Shown here one piece after another: positions 8,259 to 16,926 of a stretch of DNA of 32,500 bases. Origin of the DNA: an uncultured Prevotellaceae bacterium (GTDB taxonomy: Bacteria > Bacteroidota > Bacteroidia > Bacteroidales > Bacteroidaceae); the NCBI GenBank assembly GCA_902801155.1, contig CADCHG010000025.1:1-32500 (forward strand), in the 5' to 3' direction. Position 1 is the stretch's first letter. Each line of letters starts with the position of its first letter. A program made the position numbers and the translations under genes. The notes below the pieces were generated by a model, which saw only the letters and a program-made list of their open reading frames with translations, made no database searches and was not told the origin of the DNA.

Positions 8259-8368
8259 GAAATACGGAAAAAGATACGTATTTTTACAAGAAAATTAAAA
8301 TTTTTGTTATAACACGCTGATATACAGGAGAATAATTTCGGAAGCGTATTTGTGCTTGTCATTAAGTC

Positions 8369-8523
8369 CCGTCATTAGTCATTAGTCATTTTCGTCATTA
8401 AGGAAAGTGCGTTGGGGGATTTTTGCCTCTATATAGTAAAATATAAATATATTTTACTATATAGCCGATTTTCGCCCGTCATTAACTCGCTTAATGACGA
8501 AAATGACTAATGACTAATGACGG
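8369..8523. repeat. Perfect 34-bp inverted repeat with an inner palindrome
   Basis: The arms 8369-8402 and 8490-8523 are perfect reverse complements and are made of 7-nt units (gtcatta). In the 87-nt spacer, ctatatagtaaaatata (8429-8445) and its exact complement (8448-8464) form a second, 17-bp hairpin. No open reading frame and no clear target-site duplication were found. The whole 155-nt unit could be a MITE-like element or a structured RNA. Confidence 0.85.
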
Positions 8524-8662
8524 AAATTTGAAGGAATGCTTGAGAAAAGGTGTTCCGAAAATATATTGCTGAATGTCAATATGTTATGGAAATGAAATGC
8601 TTTTTTTTGAAAGCAATCACGCTTTTTTTCATGTTTTGTGTCGGCATTTCCTGAAAATGTTG

Positions 8663-8670
8663 TAACTTTG
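8663..8670 (+). promoter_or_regulatory. Orphan -7 box facing the 3' end of uvrA
   Basis: TAACTTTG matches the -7 consensus. The best -33 candidate (TTTG, 8635-8638) has a 24-nt spacer, longer than usual. No plus-strand gene follows, so any transcript would run through the 11-nt array and into uvrA antisense. Confidence 0.35.
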
Positions 8671-8697
8671 CATCGTATAAAGGGCATAGATAATATA

Positions 8698-8763
8698 AAT
8701 CCGTTGTAAGTCCGTTTAAAATCCGTTGTAAGTCCGTTTCAAATCCCATTCCTGAATGGGAAA
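8698..8763 (-). repeat. 11-nt-period element downstream of uvrA
   Basis: Read on the uvrA sense strand, six units of exactly 11 nt follow one another: tttcccattca, ggaatgggatt, tgaaacggact, tacaacggatt, ttaaacggact, tacaacggatt. The first two form a perfect 8-bp hairpin (TCCCATTC/GAATGGGA, 8744-8761). The uvrA stop is about 20 nt before it. Confidence 0.8.
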
Positions 8764-8784
8764 ATGATTGGATGACGTATTGAG

Positions 8785-11604
8785 CTAAAGTTTCTCTTTC
8801 AGGAAACGTGCGGTGTGTGATGCCTCGCACTTGACTATTTCCTCTGGTGTGCCGGTACAGACTATACGACCGCCTTCCTCACCACCTTCTGGACCTATAT
8901 CGATGATATGGTCGGCACATTTGATGACATCCATGTTATGTTCAACGATAAGAACTGAATGACCGCGCTCTATGAGGGCATCAAAGGCGCGTAGCAGACG
9001 CTTAATGTCGTGGAAATGAAGTCCTGTGGTCGGCTCGTCGAATATAAACAACGTGGCATCCTGTTTCTCCTGTGAGATGTAGTAGGCGAGCTTTACACGC
9101 TGATTTTCACCACCAGAAAGGGTTGATGAAGCCTGTCCGAGCTGAACATATCCAAGTCCCACTTCCTGCAAAGGCTTCAGTCGGGCGATGATAGCCTTGA
9201 GGTTATTGCGATTGGAATCCTTCCAGGCATATTTTTCTTCAAAGAATTCAATAGCCTCGTCAACGGTCATGGCAAGGATATCGTTGATGTTCTTTCCTTC
9301 GTATCTCACATCGAGTATTTCGCGCTTGAATCGCTCACCATGGCATGACTCACAAGTGAGTACGAGGTCTGCCATGAACTGCATCTCAACAGTAACGACA
9401 CCCGCTCCTTTACATTCCTCACATCGTCCGCCGTCGGTATTGAATGAGAAATGCTGAGCTGTGATGCCCATCTGCTTTGCAAGTGGCTGGTCGGCAAAGA
9501 GTTGGCGGATGTAGTCGTAGGCCTTGATATAGGTAGCAGGATTGCTTCGCGTTGATTTTCCGATAGGGTTCTGGTCAACCATCTCCACATGGTGAATGTC
9601 CTGCCAGTCGCCTTCAAGAGCCTTGAACTCGCCTGGAGCATCGCAAACCTCGTCAAGATGACGCTTGAGAGTAGGGTAGAGGATGCCCTTCACCAACGAA
9701 GACTTACCCGAACCGCTGACGCCGGTAACAACGGTCATGCAGTTGAGAGGGAAATCCACGTCAATGCCCTTGAGATTGTTCATACGCGCACCCTTTATTG
9801 TTATCTTGCGATTCCATGAGCGACGCGATGTCGGTACGTCAATTTTCCTTGTGCCGTTGAGGTAGTCGAGGGTATAGCAAGAACCTTCGTCTTGTCCTAC
9901 TCGCCCTTGGAATACCACTTCGCCACCATTAGTACCTGCATCAGGGCCTATGTCAATCAGGTAGTCGGCAGCACGAAGGATGTCCTCGTCATGCTCAACG
10001 ACAACGACCGTATTGCCAATATCACGAAGTTTTTTCAGTACGGAGATAAGGCGCTCGGTATCTCTTGAGTGCATTCCGATAGAAGGCTCGTCGAGGATGT
10101 AGAGAGAGCCTACAAGTGAAGAGCCGAGAGAGGTTGTAAGGTTGATTCGTTGGCTCTCACCACCTGAGAGGGAGTTGCTTGGACGGTTGAGAGTGAGATA
10201 GCCTAAACCTACGTCGAGAAGGAATCCAAGACGTGAATTAATCTCTGTAAGTAATCGCTTGGAAACCTCTGTGTCATGGGCGTTTAACTCAAGATGGTCA
10301 AACCATTCCTTTAATTTCGATATTGGCATGGAAACCAAGTCGGTTATTGTCTTTCCACCTACTCTCACATAGTTGGCTTCCTTGCGAAGACGTGCTCCGT
10401 GACATTCGGGACATACTGTCTTGCCACGGTATCTTGACAGCATTACGCGATACTGAATCTTGTACTGGTTGTCCTTGACCATTTGGAAGAATGAGTCGAT
10501 ACATGGACGCCATTCTCCGCGATCAGATGGAAGTCCATGCCAAAGCCAGTCCTTATGTTTCTGGGATAGTTCGAAGTATGGTGTGAAGATAGGGAAGTTA
10601 TCTCTCTCTGCATGGCGGATGAATTCCGTGCGCCATTCTCCCATCTTATCGCCATGCCAGCATTTCACACAGCCGTCATATACGCTGAGAGATGAATCAG
10701 GAATGACAAGATGCTCGTCAATGCCTATTATGCTTCCGAATCCCTGACAGGTAGGACATACGCCTACAGGAGAATTGAAGGCGAAGAGCTGGTCGGATTT
10801 CTCCTCAAAAGTCATTCCGTCGGCCTCAAGGCGTGTGGAGAACTCGTAGATGAGTCCGGCAGGAAGAAAATAAAGGCTGCAAGAACCGCCACCCTCATAG
10901 AAGGCTGTCTCTGCTGAATCTGTAAGTCGTGAGATTGTGTCCTGCGAGTTATCACATGACATACGGTCTATGACGATATATATGCCTTTCGCTTCAGTCG
11001 TGTCAATGGCAATGCTTTCTAAATATTCGTCAATATTGACAACTTTATTATTGACGAATAGACGAGAATATCCTTGTTGCTGCTCCATTTCGAGCTGACG
11101 CTTGAGAGTTCTGCCTTTAGGTACCTGCAATGGTGCAAGTATCATGAAGCGAGTGCCGGGGGTGAACTCCAGCATCTTAGCAACGACATCCTCTGGTGTG
11201 TGTTTCTTCACCTCCTCATTACTGATGGGCGAGAAAATATGACCTGCACGGGCAAAGAGAAGTCGGAGATACTCGTATATCTCGGTTGATGTGCCTACGG
11301 TAGAGCGAGGATTTCGACTCACTACCTTTTGCTCAATGGCAATTGCAGGTGGAAGGCCCTTGATGAAATCGCACTCAGGCTTGCTCATACGTCCAAGGAA
11401 CTGTCGAGCGTATGAGGAAAGGCTCTCTACATAGCGACGCTGACCTTCGGCATACAATGTGTCGAAGGCCAGGGATGACTTTCCAGAACCGCTTACGCCG
11501 GAAATGGCTACCAAGCAGTTGCGTGGGATATTTAGGCTTATATTCTTGAGATTATTGACGCGAGCGCCCTTAATCTCAATAAACTTCTCTTTTTCCTTTA
11601 GCAT
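8785..11604 (-). CDS. uvrA: Excinuclease ABC subunit A
   Basis: UvrA is the ATP-dependent damage-recognition subunit of nucleotide excision repair; it loads UvrB on damaged DNA. The 939-residue length is usual for the family. Two ABC ATPase halves are complete: Walker [10 protein letters not shown] at residues 36-44 and again near 630, signatures [13 protein letters not shown] and [13 protein letters not shown], Walker [12 protein letters not shown] and [11 protein letters not shown]. Zinc-binding cysteine pairs are seen at [17 protein letters not shown] and CEECKGAG...CESCHG. The ATG ([19 protein letters not shown]) is the natural family start. It lies downstream of prs on the same strand, separated by a 7-nt-period inverted repeat. 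Confidence 0.97.
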   Translation of the reverse strand: MLKEKEKFIEIKGARVNNLKNISLNIPRNCLVAISGVSGSGKSSLAFDTLYAEGQRRYVESLSSYARQFLGRMSKPECDFIKGLPPAIAIEQKVVSRNPRSTVGTSTEIYEYLRLLFARAGHIFSPISNEEVKKHTPEDVVAKMLEFTPGTRFMILAPLQVPKGRTLKRQLEMEQQQGYSRLFVNNKVVNIDEYLESIAIDTTEAKGIYIVIDRMSCDNSQDTISRLTDSAETAFYEGGGSCSLYFLPAGLIYEFSTRLEADGMTFEEKSDQLFAFNSPVGVCPTCQGFGSIIGIDEHLVIPDSSLSVYDGCVKCWHGDKMGEWRTEFIRHAERDNFPIFTPYFELSQKHKDWLWHGLPSDRGEWRPCIDSFFQMVKDNQYKIQYRVMLSRYRGKTVCPECHGARLRKEANYVRVGGKTITDLVSMPISKLKEWFDHLELNAHDTEVSKRLLTEINSRLGFLLDVGLGYLTLNRPSNSLSGGESQRINLTTSLGSSLVGSLYILDEPSIGMHSRDTERLISVLKKLRDIGNTVVVVEHDEDILRAADYLIDIGPDAGTNGGEVVFQGRVGQDEGSCYTLDYLNGTRKIDVPTSRRSWNRKITIKGARMNNLKGIDVDFPLNCMTVVTGVSGSGKSSLVKGILYPTLKRHLDEVCDAPGEFKALEGDWQDIHHVEMVDQNPIGKSTRSNPATYIKAYDYIRQLFADQPLAKQMGITAQHFSFNTDGGRCEECKGAGVVTVEMQFMADLVLTCESCHGERFKREILDVRYEGKNINDILAMTVDEAIEFFEEKYAWKDSNRNNLKAIIARLKPLQEVGLGYVQLGQASSTLSGGENQRVKLAYYISQEKQDATLFIFDEPTTGLHFHDIKRLLRAFDALIERGHSVLIVEHNMDVIKCADHIIDIGPEGGEEGGRIVCTGTPEEIVKCEASHTARFLKEKL

Positions 11605-11613
11605 TTCGAAAAA

Positions 11614-11716
11614 AATGAATAGTGAATAGTGAAAAGTGAATAATACTAAATTAAGAGGCTGAATTTCGCGATGGCGTTAGCCTGTATTATTCACTATTCG
11701 TTATTCACTATTCACT
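11614..11716. repeat. Inverted repeat of 7-nt units between prs and uvrA
   Basis: The arms 11614-11646 and 11684-11716 match as reverse complements at 29 of 33 positions and consist of heptads such as agtgaat. The loop is 37 nt. It nearly fills the gap between the prs stop and uvrA start. The heptads put TAG, TGA or TAA in all three frames. Confidence 0.8.
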
Positions 11717-11720
11717 TCTA

Positions 11721-12659
11721 TTATATGAGGTACTGATTGCTGATACTTTCGTTGTTGATGACACGACGAATTGTTTCAGCAAACATATCTGCAACACTGA
11801 GCTGCTTAACCTTCGCACAACGATTAGCGTAAGGGATAGAATCAGTAAATACGATTTCTTCAAGGGCTGATTCCTGTACACGCTCACTTGCAGGACCTGA
11901 CATTACGCAGTGGCTTGCACATGCACGTACTGTACGGGCACCAGCCTCCATCATTATGTTAGCTGCCTTGGTTATAGTACCGGCTGTATCTACCATATCG
12001 TCAACAATGACAACATCCTTGCCTTTTACGTCGCCGATAATCTGCATGCTCTCGATAACATTGGCACGAGCACGTGTCTTGTTGCAGAGCACGAGTGGGC
12101 AGTCAAGATACTTTGCGAATGATTTCGCACGCTTGGCACCACCAACATCAGGACTTGCAATCACAAGATTCTCGAGCTTCAGGTTCTCTATATACGGGAG
12201 AATGACGCCTGAACCATAGAGATGGTCAACAGGTACGTCGAAGAACCCCTGAATCTGGTCAGCATGAAGATCCATGGTGATAAGACGGTCAATACCAGCT
12301 ACGCTCAGAAGGTCAGCCACGAGTTTTGCACCGATGCTTACACGTGGTTTGTCCTTACGATCTTGACGAGCCCAGCCGAAATAAGGCATGACTGCGATAA
12401 TCTGACGGGCAGATGCACGCTTTGCTGCATCAATCATAAGAAGAAGCTCCATGAGGTTGTCAGAGCTTGGGAATGTGCTCTGTACGAGGAACACGTCGCG
12501 ACCACGGATGCTCTCCTCGTAGGAAACAGCAAACTCACCGTCAGAGAACTTGGTTATCTGCAGATTGCCAAGTTTGCAACCAAGACTAGCACAAATCTTC
12601 TCAGCTAGGTAGCGAGTAGCTGTGCCTGAAAATACCATAAAGGAATCTTTGTCTGTCAT
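11721..12659 (-). CDS. prs: Ribose-phosphate pyrophosphokinase
   Basis: This enzyme makes PRPP from ribose-5-phosphate and ATP for nucleotide, histidine and tryptophan synthesis. The 312 residues match the usual length. Diagnostic segments are KFSDGEFAVSYEESIRGRDV, the flexible loop YFGWARQDRKDKPRVSIGAK, the metal/ATP segment MDLHADQIQGFFDVPVDHL and the PRPP-binding loop VVIVDDMVDTAGT. The start ATG gives the normal N-terminus. It sits between the thiamine-phosphate-synthase-like gene and uvrA, with repeat-filled gaps on both sides. Grouping with pyrK-pyrD 9 kb away is not an operon. Confidence 0.97.
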   Translation of the reverse strand: MTDKDSFMVFSGTATRYLAEKICASLGCKLGNLQITKFSDGEFAVSYEESIRGRDVFLVQSTFPSSDNLMELLLMIDAAKRASARQIIAVMPYFGWARQDRKDKPRVSIGAKLVADLLSVAGIDRLITMDLHADQIQGFFDVPVDHLYGSGVILPYIENLKLENLVIASPDVGGAKRAKSFAKYLDCPLVLCNKTRARANVIESMQIIGDVKGKDVVIVDDMVDTAGTITKAANIMMEAGARTVRACASHCVMSGPASERVQESALEEIVFTDSIPYANRCAKVKQLSVADMFAETIRRVINNESISNQYLI

Positions 12660-12705
12660 TGAGATTTTATGATTTATATTAATCTTTATACTTTTTGCTC
12701 TTATT

Positions 12706-12740
12706 ACTATGCATTATGAACTATGCACTATGAACTATGC
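12706..12740. repeat. 7-nt-period repeat before prs
   Basis: Five heptads in register: actatgc, attatga, actatgc, actatga, actatgc. They begin two bases past the stop codon of the thiamine-phosphate-synthase-like gene and occupy the gap toward prs. Confidence 0.7.
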
Positions 12741-12742
12741 AT

Positions 12743-13348
12743 TTATCCCACCGCTTTGCGCAACTTTCGGAAATGGTCTATAAGTTCCTTGAAATTCAGT
12801 TCGTGCTGAATGCTGAAGCGATTCCAGAGGTCTCCGCAGATACAAACACCACCGAAGCCAAGTTCCTTTGCTATCTGGATATTCTCGATGCTCATTCCGC
12901 CCAAGGCATATACGTGCTTGTCGATAAGTCCCTTGTCGCGTGCAAATTCCATTTCCTGAATGCTGAGAGAAGCCTTGCCATTGCCATGTAGGCTGTCGAA
13001 GAGGGAGTGGAGGCAAACATAGTCGCAACTTTTCTTCATCTCCTTCAGGTCGCCGATGCGATGTGTGCTGCGGGTAATATGTCGCTTGAAAGCTTCCGGT
13101 GTTGGTGTGTCAGGATTGTCGATGTGAATTCCCTTAAGATCAAATTCCTGCTTTAGATAGTAATGTTCGTGCACACGTATCTTTGAGTGGCAGTCATTTG
13201 GCAATAGGGAAAGCAGTCGCTCGCAGTAAACCGGTTCAGAGTTCGGTTTTTGTAAGTGAAGTATATCTAAACCTTCATCGAAAAGGGCAGTTATTATCTT
13301 GTCCTCCTCAACAAAGAATTTGGGTTGGGTTAATATGACCAGTTTCAT
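12743..13348 (-). CDS. Thiamine phosphate synthase/TenI-like protein
   Basis: The 201-residue protein has the TIM-barrel pattern of ThiE/TenI: MKLVILTQPKFF at the start, GLDILHLQKPNSEP, KIRVHEHYYLKQEFDLKGIH, then ALGGMSIENIQIAKELGFGG and VCICGDLW as the phosphate-binding end. ThiE joins HMP-diphosphate and HET-phosphate into thiamine phosphate; TenI relatives have other thiazole-related roles. In canonical ThiE the second strand reads LRxK; here it is HLQKP, so the arginine that helps bind pyrophosphate appears replaced by glutamine. No other thiamine genes lie nearby. It may therefore be a TenI-like paralogue and not the main ThiE. Confidence 0.72.
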   Translation of the reverse strand: MKLVILTQPKFFVEEDKIITALFDEGLDILHLQKPNSEPVYCERLLSLLPNDCHSKIRVHEHYYLKQEFDLKGIHIDNPDTPTPEAFKRHITRSTHRIGDLKEMKKSCDYVCLHSLFDSLHGNGKASLSIQEMEFARDKGLIDKHVYALGGMSIENIQIAKELGFGGVCICGDLWNRFSIQHELNFKELIDHFRKLRKAVG

Positions 13349-13416
13349 CCTTTGAGTCTAATCTTACTTTGTGCAAAATCAGCCAAAAGGCATTGCACTT
13401 TTCAAATATTCGGCTA

Positions 13417-13424
13417 CAAAGTTA
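13417..13424 (-). promoter_or_regulatory. Likely promoter of the thiE-like gene
   Basis: TAACTTTG on the minus strand matches the -7 box and lies about 70 nt upstream of the start codon. I see no good TTTG at the -33 position. Confidence 0.45.
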
Positions 13425-13515
13425 TGAATAATTATTGAGAAAAGAGCGGATAGAATTGAAAAATATTGTTTTTTACCTGAAATAATCAACAATCATCAAT
13501 GATTTTGCCGATAAT

Positions 13516-13625
13516 CTGCCGTTATACCTCCGTTGATCCTCCGTACAAAACTCGGTGAAGGTCCGTTCCGTAACGGAAAAAAGCGAAGGTTCATCGAGTT
13601 TGGTTAGGAGGAAGAGTGGAGGATG
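13516..13625 (-). repeat. 11-nt-period bipartite element downstream of pepD
   Basis: Ten units of 11 nt run in register. On the pepD sense strand the first units carry TCCTCC (catcctccact, cttcctcctaa) and the last carry ACGGAGG (ttgtacggagg, atcaacggagg). The halves fold back: 13537-13559 and 13590-13612 match at 19 of 23 positions, around an inner TTCCGT/ACGGAA palindrome (13566-13578). It starts 23 nt after the pepD stop. Confidence 0.75.
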
Positions 13626-13648
13626 AGTGGAAGCATAGCGAATTCACA

Positions 13649-15100
13649 TTATGCTTTCTTGAGAATCTCAAGCAGATGTCGCCAAACCATATCAACGGTT
13701 GGGATAAGTAGACGCTCGTCTGGTGAATGAACTCCGCGAAGTGTTGGACCCATGCTCACCATGTCGAGGTTAGGATAGCGCTCGGCAAAGAGACCGCACT
13801 CAAGTCCTGCATGTATTCCGAGTACTTTAGGCTCCTTGCCGAAAAGCTCTTTGTAAGTATCAACGACAATCTTTGTCAGGCGACTGTTAGGATTCATTTT
13901 CCAAGCAGGATAGCCCTCGCCTGTATCAACTTCTGCACCAGCCAACTGGAATATCGCACGAACGGTAGCGCACATGTTATCCAGAGCAGACATAACGTTT
14001 GAACGCTGTGAAGTGGTCACGAGTACAGAACCGTCTTCCTGTGTCTTTACGCTTGCCAGATTGCTTGAAGTCTCAACCAACCACTCGATTGCCTGATCCT
14101 GACACATAGACATAATGCCGTTATCCACACCTTGAAGTGCAAGGATGATCTTCCGACTGTCATCCTCAGTCATAAGAGATTCTGCGTCAGTAGATTCCAT
14201 GTACATGTTAATGTTTTTCTCCGTAACATGGAATTCCTCCTCAACGTCAGAAACGAATATGTTGAAATCTGCACGAACTTGCTCTTTTTGGGCAAAAGGA
14301 ACGGCAAAAGTCATCTCGCCGTCACGAGGAATGGCGTTATGAAGACCTCCTGCCTTGAGAGTGCCGAGGCGAACCATTCCCTTCTCCATTTCCTGATAGA
14401 TGAAGCGTACAAGCAACTTAACGGCATTAGCTCGTTTCTTGTTGATGTCGTCGCCAGAATGACCACCTGTGAGTGAGTTAACGCCAATCTTCATATAGAA
14501 CATTCCGTTCACATCCTTGTCGTATTTTGGGCGGAATATTGCCTGGGTACGCTTACCTCCAGCACATGACACGAATATCTGTCCTTCATCCTCAGAATCG
14601 AGATTGATGAGCATAGAGCCAGTCATGAAACCTGCTTTCATGCCCTCGGCACCTGTCAGACCAGTTTCCTCGTCACGAGTGAATACGCATTCGATAGGAC
14701 CATGCTCAATATCATTGGAATCGAGTAAGGCAAGTTCCATAGCGATGCCGATACCATCGTCAGCACCAAGGGTGGTGCCTTTTGCACGGAGCCATTCTCC
14801 GTCAACGTAGGTCTCTATAGGATCATTGTTGAAATCGATAGTACATTCAGGCAATTTCTCGCATACCATATCCATGTGACTCTGGAGAATGATAGTCGCC
14901 CTGTCCTCATAGCCGGGAGTGGCTTTTTTACGGATAAGTACGTTGCCTGTCTCGTCAACGATAGTCTCAAGACCACGACTCTCACCAAAATCTTTCAGGA
15001 AAGCAATCATCTTCTCCTCATGCTTAGAAGGACGGGGAATAGTGTTGATTTTGGCGAATTGCTCAAACACACATGCAGGATTTAATTTATTTTTATTCAT
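13649..15100 (-). CDS. pepD: Aminoacyl-histidine dipeptidase (M20 family)
   Basis: This cytosolic zinc dipeptidase hydrolyses Xaa-His and many other dipeptides. The 483-residue length is typical. M20 metal-site motifs are in order: QSHMDMVCE (H75, D77), LGADDGIGIA (D114), DEETGLTGA (E144/E145), INLDSEDEG (D168), and GIHAGLECG near the C-terminus for the last histidine. The dimerisation (lid) domain lies between about residues 200 and 380. It is transcribed away from the OmpH-like gene, sharing a 197-nt intergenic region, and is followed by an 11-nt-period element. Confidence 0.95.
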   Translation of the reverse strand: MNKNKLNPACVFEQFAKINTIPRPSKHEEKMIAFLKDFGESRGLETIVDETGNVLIRKKATPGYEDRATIILQSHMDMVCEKLPECTIDFNNDPIETYVDGEWLRAKGTTLGADDGIGIAMELALLDSNDIEHGPIECVFTRDEETGLTGAEGMKAGFMTGSMLINLDSEDEGQIFVSCAGGKRTQAIFRPKYDKDVNGMFYMKIGVNSLTGGHSGDDINKKRANAVKLLVRFIYQEMEKGMVRLGTLKAGGLHNAIPRDGEMTFAVPFAQKEQVRADFNIFVSDVEEEFHVTEKNINMYMESTDAESLMTEDDSRKIILALQGVDNGIMSMCQDQAIEWLVETSSNLASVKTQEDGSVLVTTSQRSNVMSALDNMCATVRAIFQLAGAEVDTGEGYPAWKMNPNSRLTKIVVDTYKELFGKEPKVLGIHAGLECGLFAERYPNLDMVSMGPTLRGVHSPDERLLIPTVDMVWRHLLEILKKA

Positions 15101-15139
15101 TATTAATATTAATTATGTATGATTTACGAATATTTTTCT

Positions 15140-15147
15140 TATCTTTG
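15140..15147 (+). promoter_or_regulatory. -7 box for the OmpH-like operon
   Basis: TATCTTTG matches TAnnTTTG. A start near 15153 would leave a leader of about 145 nt, in which cccg/cggg and tacccgaaa/ttttcggta pairings can form. No clear -33 TTTG is present. Confidence 0.5.
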
Positions 15148-15213
15148 CACCCGAAAACATGAAACGGGCACGAAAAAGTACCCGAAATGAGTGTAAAAGG
15201 GATTTTCGGTATG

Positions 15214-15221
15214 CAAAAGTA
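15214..15221 (-). promoter_or_regulatory. Possible -7 box for pepD
   Basis: On the minus strand TACTTTTG fits TAnnTTTG, with no evident -33 box. If used, the pepD and OmpH-like leaders would overlap and be complementary for about 55 nt. Confidence 0.3.
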
Positions 15222-15297
15222 ATGAAATATTTCTAAATCACCTCATTTTTTCACGTTAAATTAATGCAACCAGAACAAAAACAGATATAAAAAAGAA

Positions 15298-15918
15298 ATG
15301 AATAAGAAGATTTTCACATCGGCTATGGCTGTAGCAGCTCTCGCCGTATCATTCACATCATGCGATAAGTCAAATCAGCAGCCAGAGCCAGCAGCCTCTT
15401 CACAGACAGCTCCTGTAGAACTTAAAATAGGTTTTGTTGAGGTTGACTCTATTATGAGCCAGTACCAGTTCTGCAAGGACTATACCCTCATCCTCGAGAA
15501 GAAGAGTCAGAATATCCAGTCAACACTTCAGCAGAAGGGAGCTGCTCTTCAGAATGCAGCAGCTAATTTCCAGCAGAAGCTTCAGCAGAATGCCTATACA
15601 GAGCAGCAGGCTCGACAGATTCAGGCTGGTCTCCAAAAGCAGCAGGCAGACCTTGAAGGTCTTCAGCAGCGTCTCGGTGCTGAGTTCCAGGGCGAGACAG
15701 AGAAGTTCAACAAGGCTCTCCGCGACTCTATCCAGCATTTCCTCGCTGTATATAACAAGGACAAGAAGTACTCTCTCATTCTCACAAAGCAGGGTGACAA
15801 CATCCTCTATGGTGACAAGGCTCTTGATATCACCACTCAGGTGGTAGCAGGTCTTAACAAGGCTTACAAGAAGACTGACCTTTCTAAGGCATCTTCTAAG
15901 GACGAGAAGAAAAAGTAA
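15298..15918 (+). CDS. OmpH/Skp-like protein, probable lipoprotein
   Basis: The 206-residue protein starts with a signal ending AVSFTSC, so C22 is a probable lipid attachment site. A low-complexity linker (NQQPEPAASSQTAP) precedes the OmpH/Skp core: KIGFVEVDSIMSQYQFCKDY, a Gln/Lys-rich coiled coil of about 100 residues, and YSLILTKQGDNILYGDKALDIT. Skp is a periplasmic chaperone for outer-membrane proteins. A lipid anchor would tether this one to a membrane, which ordinary Skp lacks. The last residues are KSSKDEKKK-like. The next gene starts on the final base of its stop codon, so they are co-translated. Confidence 0.85.
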   Translation: MNKKIFTSAMAVAALAVSFTSCDKSNQQPEPAASSQTAPVELKIGFVEVDSIMSQYQFCKDYTLILEKKSQNIQSTLQQKGAALQNAAANFQQKLQQNAYTEQQARQIQAGLQKQQADLEGLQQRLGAEFQGETEKFNKALRDSIQHFLAVYNKDKKYSLILTKQGDNILYGDKALDITTQVVAGLNKAYKKTDLSKASSKDEKKK

Positions 15919-16901
15919 TGAAACAGATCAACTGGGGCTTCATCGGTTGCGGTGAGGTGACAGAGATAAAAAGTGGCCCGGCATTTGGTGAAGTGCCGGG
16001 CTCGCGTGTAGTAGCGGTGATGAGCCGTAATGCGCAGAAGGCACGCTCTTATGCTGAGCGTCACAACATAGCCAAGTGGTACACAGATGCTCAGGCTCTT
16101 GTTGATGATCCCGATGTGAATGCCGTCTATATCGCAACGCCTCCATCATCCCACGCTACCTATGCCATCATGGCTATGCATGCGGGCAAGCCTGTCTATG
16201 TGGAGAAACCGCTTGCGGCTTCCTATGATGATTGTGCCCGTGTGAATCATGTGAGCCAGATCACTGGTGTTCCATGCTTCGTGGCATACTATCGCCGATA
16301 CCTTCCTTACTTCCTTGAGGTGAAGAACATGGTGGAGTCGGGTAGGATAGGAGAGGTCATTAATGTACAGATACGATTCTCTGTTCCACCACGTGAACTT
16401 GATTATGACTCTAAGGAGAAGCTTCCATGGCGATTGCAGCCTGATATTGCTGGTGGTGGCTATTTCTACGATCTCGCACCTCATCAGTTGGATATGCTCC
16501 AGTATATGTTTGGTGTCATTACTCATGCGGAAGGATATTCTGCCAACAGAGGTAAACTCTATACGGCAGAAGACACGGTAAGTGCCTGCTTCCGTTTTGA
16601 GAGTGGGCTTCCCGGTAGCGGTTCGTGGTGCTTCGTAGGACACGAATCTGCAAGAGAAGACAGAATAGAGGTAATCGGCGATAAGGGTATGGTGTCATTC
16701 TCAATATTCGACTATCAGCCGATAGAGCTTATCACTTCAAGTGGTAATCAGAAGATAACAGTTCCCAATCCTAAGTGTGTTCAGCTACCACTCATCCAGA
16801 ATGTTGTGGAGACTTTGCAAGGTACAGCTCATTGTAAGTGCACAAGTATATCTGCAACGCCAACAAACTGGGTGATGGATAGGATTCTTGGGAAATTCTA
16901 A
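15918..16901 (+). CDS. Gfo/Idh/MocA family oxidoreductase
   Basis: This is a 327-residue NAD(P)-dependent oxidoreductase. The Rossmann motif WGFIGCGEVTE lies at the N-terminus and the family EKP motif appears as YVEKPLAASYDDC around residue 96. A C-terminal dimerisation domain follows, with GGGYFYDLAPHQLDMLQYMFG, where the DxxxH pair fits the usual catalytic site. The substrate (sugar or inositol-type alcohol) cannot be read from sequence. The stop/start overlap (1 nt) with the OmpH-like gene and a 25-nt gap to the DUF4421 gene suggest one operon. Confidence 0.92.
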   Translation: MKQINWGFIGCGEVTEIKSGPAFGEVPGSRVVAVMSRNAQKARSYAERHNIAKWYTDAQALVDDPDVNAVYIATPPSSHATYAIMAMHAGKPVYVEKPLAASYDDCARVNHVSQITGVPCFVAYYRRYLPYFLEVKNMVESGRIGEVINVQIRFSVPPRELDYDSKEKLPWRLQPDIAGGGYFYDLAPHQLDMLQYMFGVITHAEGYSANRGKLYTAEDTVSACFRFESGLPGSGSWCFVGHESAREDRIEVIGDKGMVSFSIFDYQPIELITSSGNQKITVPNPKCVQLPLIQNVVETLQGTAHCKCTSISATPTNWVMDRILGKF

Positions 16902-16926
16902 AAAAAGAGGTTGTGTTTTATATATA

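Noticed and set aside
8698-8763. CRISPR-like array
   Set aside because: Units are 11 nt with no spacers and no cas genes; tandem periodicity, not repeat-spacer.
8576-8830. 84-codon minus-strand frame
   Set aside because: It overlaps uvrA and the 11-nt element in another frame and starts in coding DNA.
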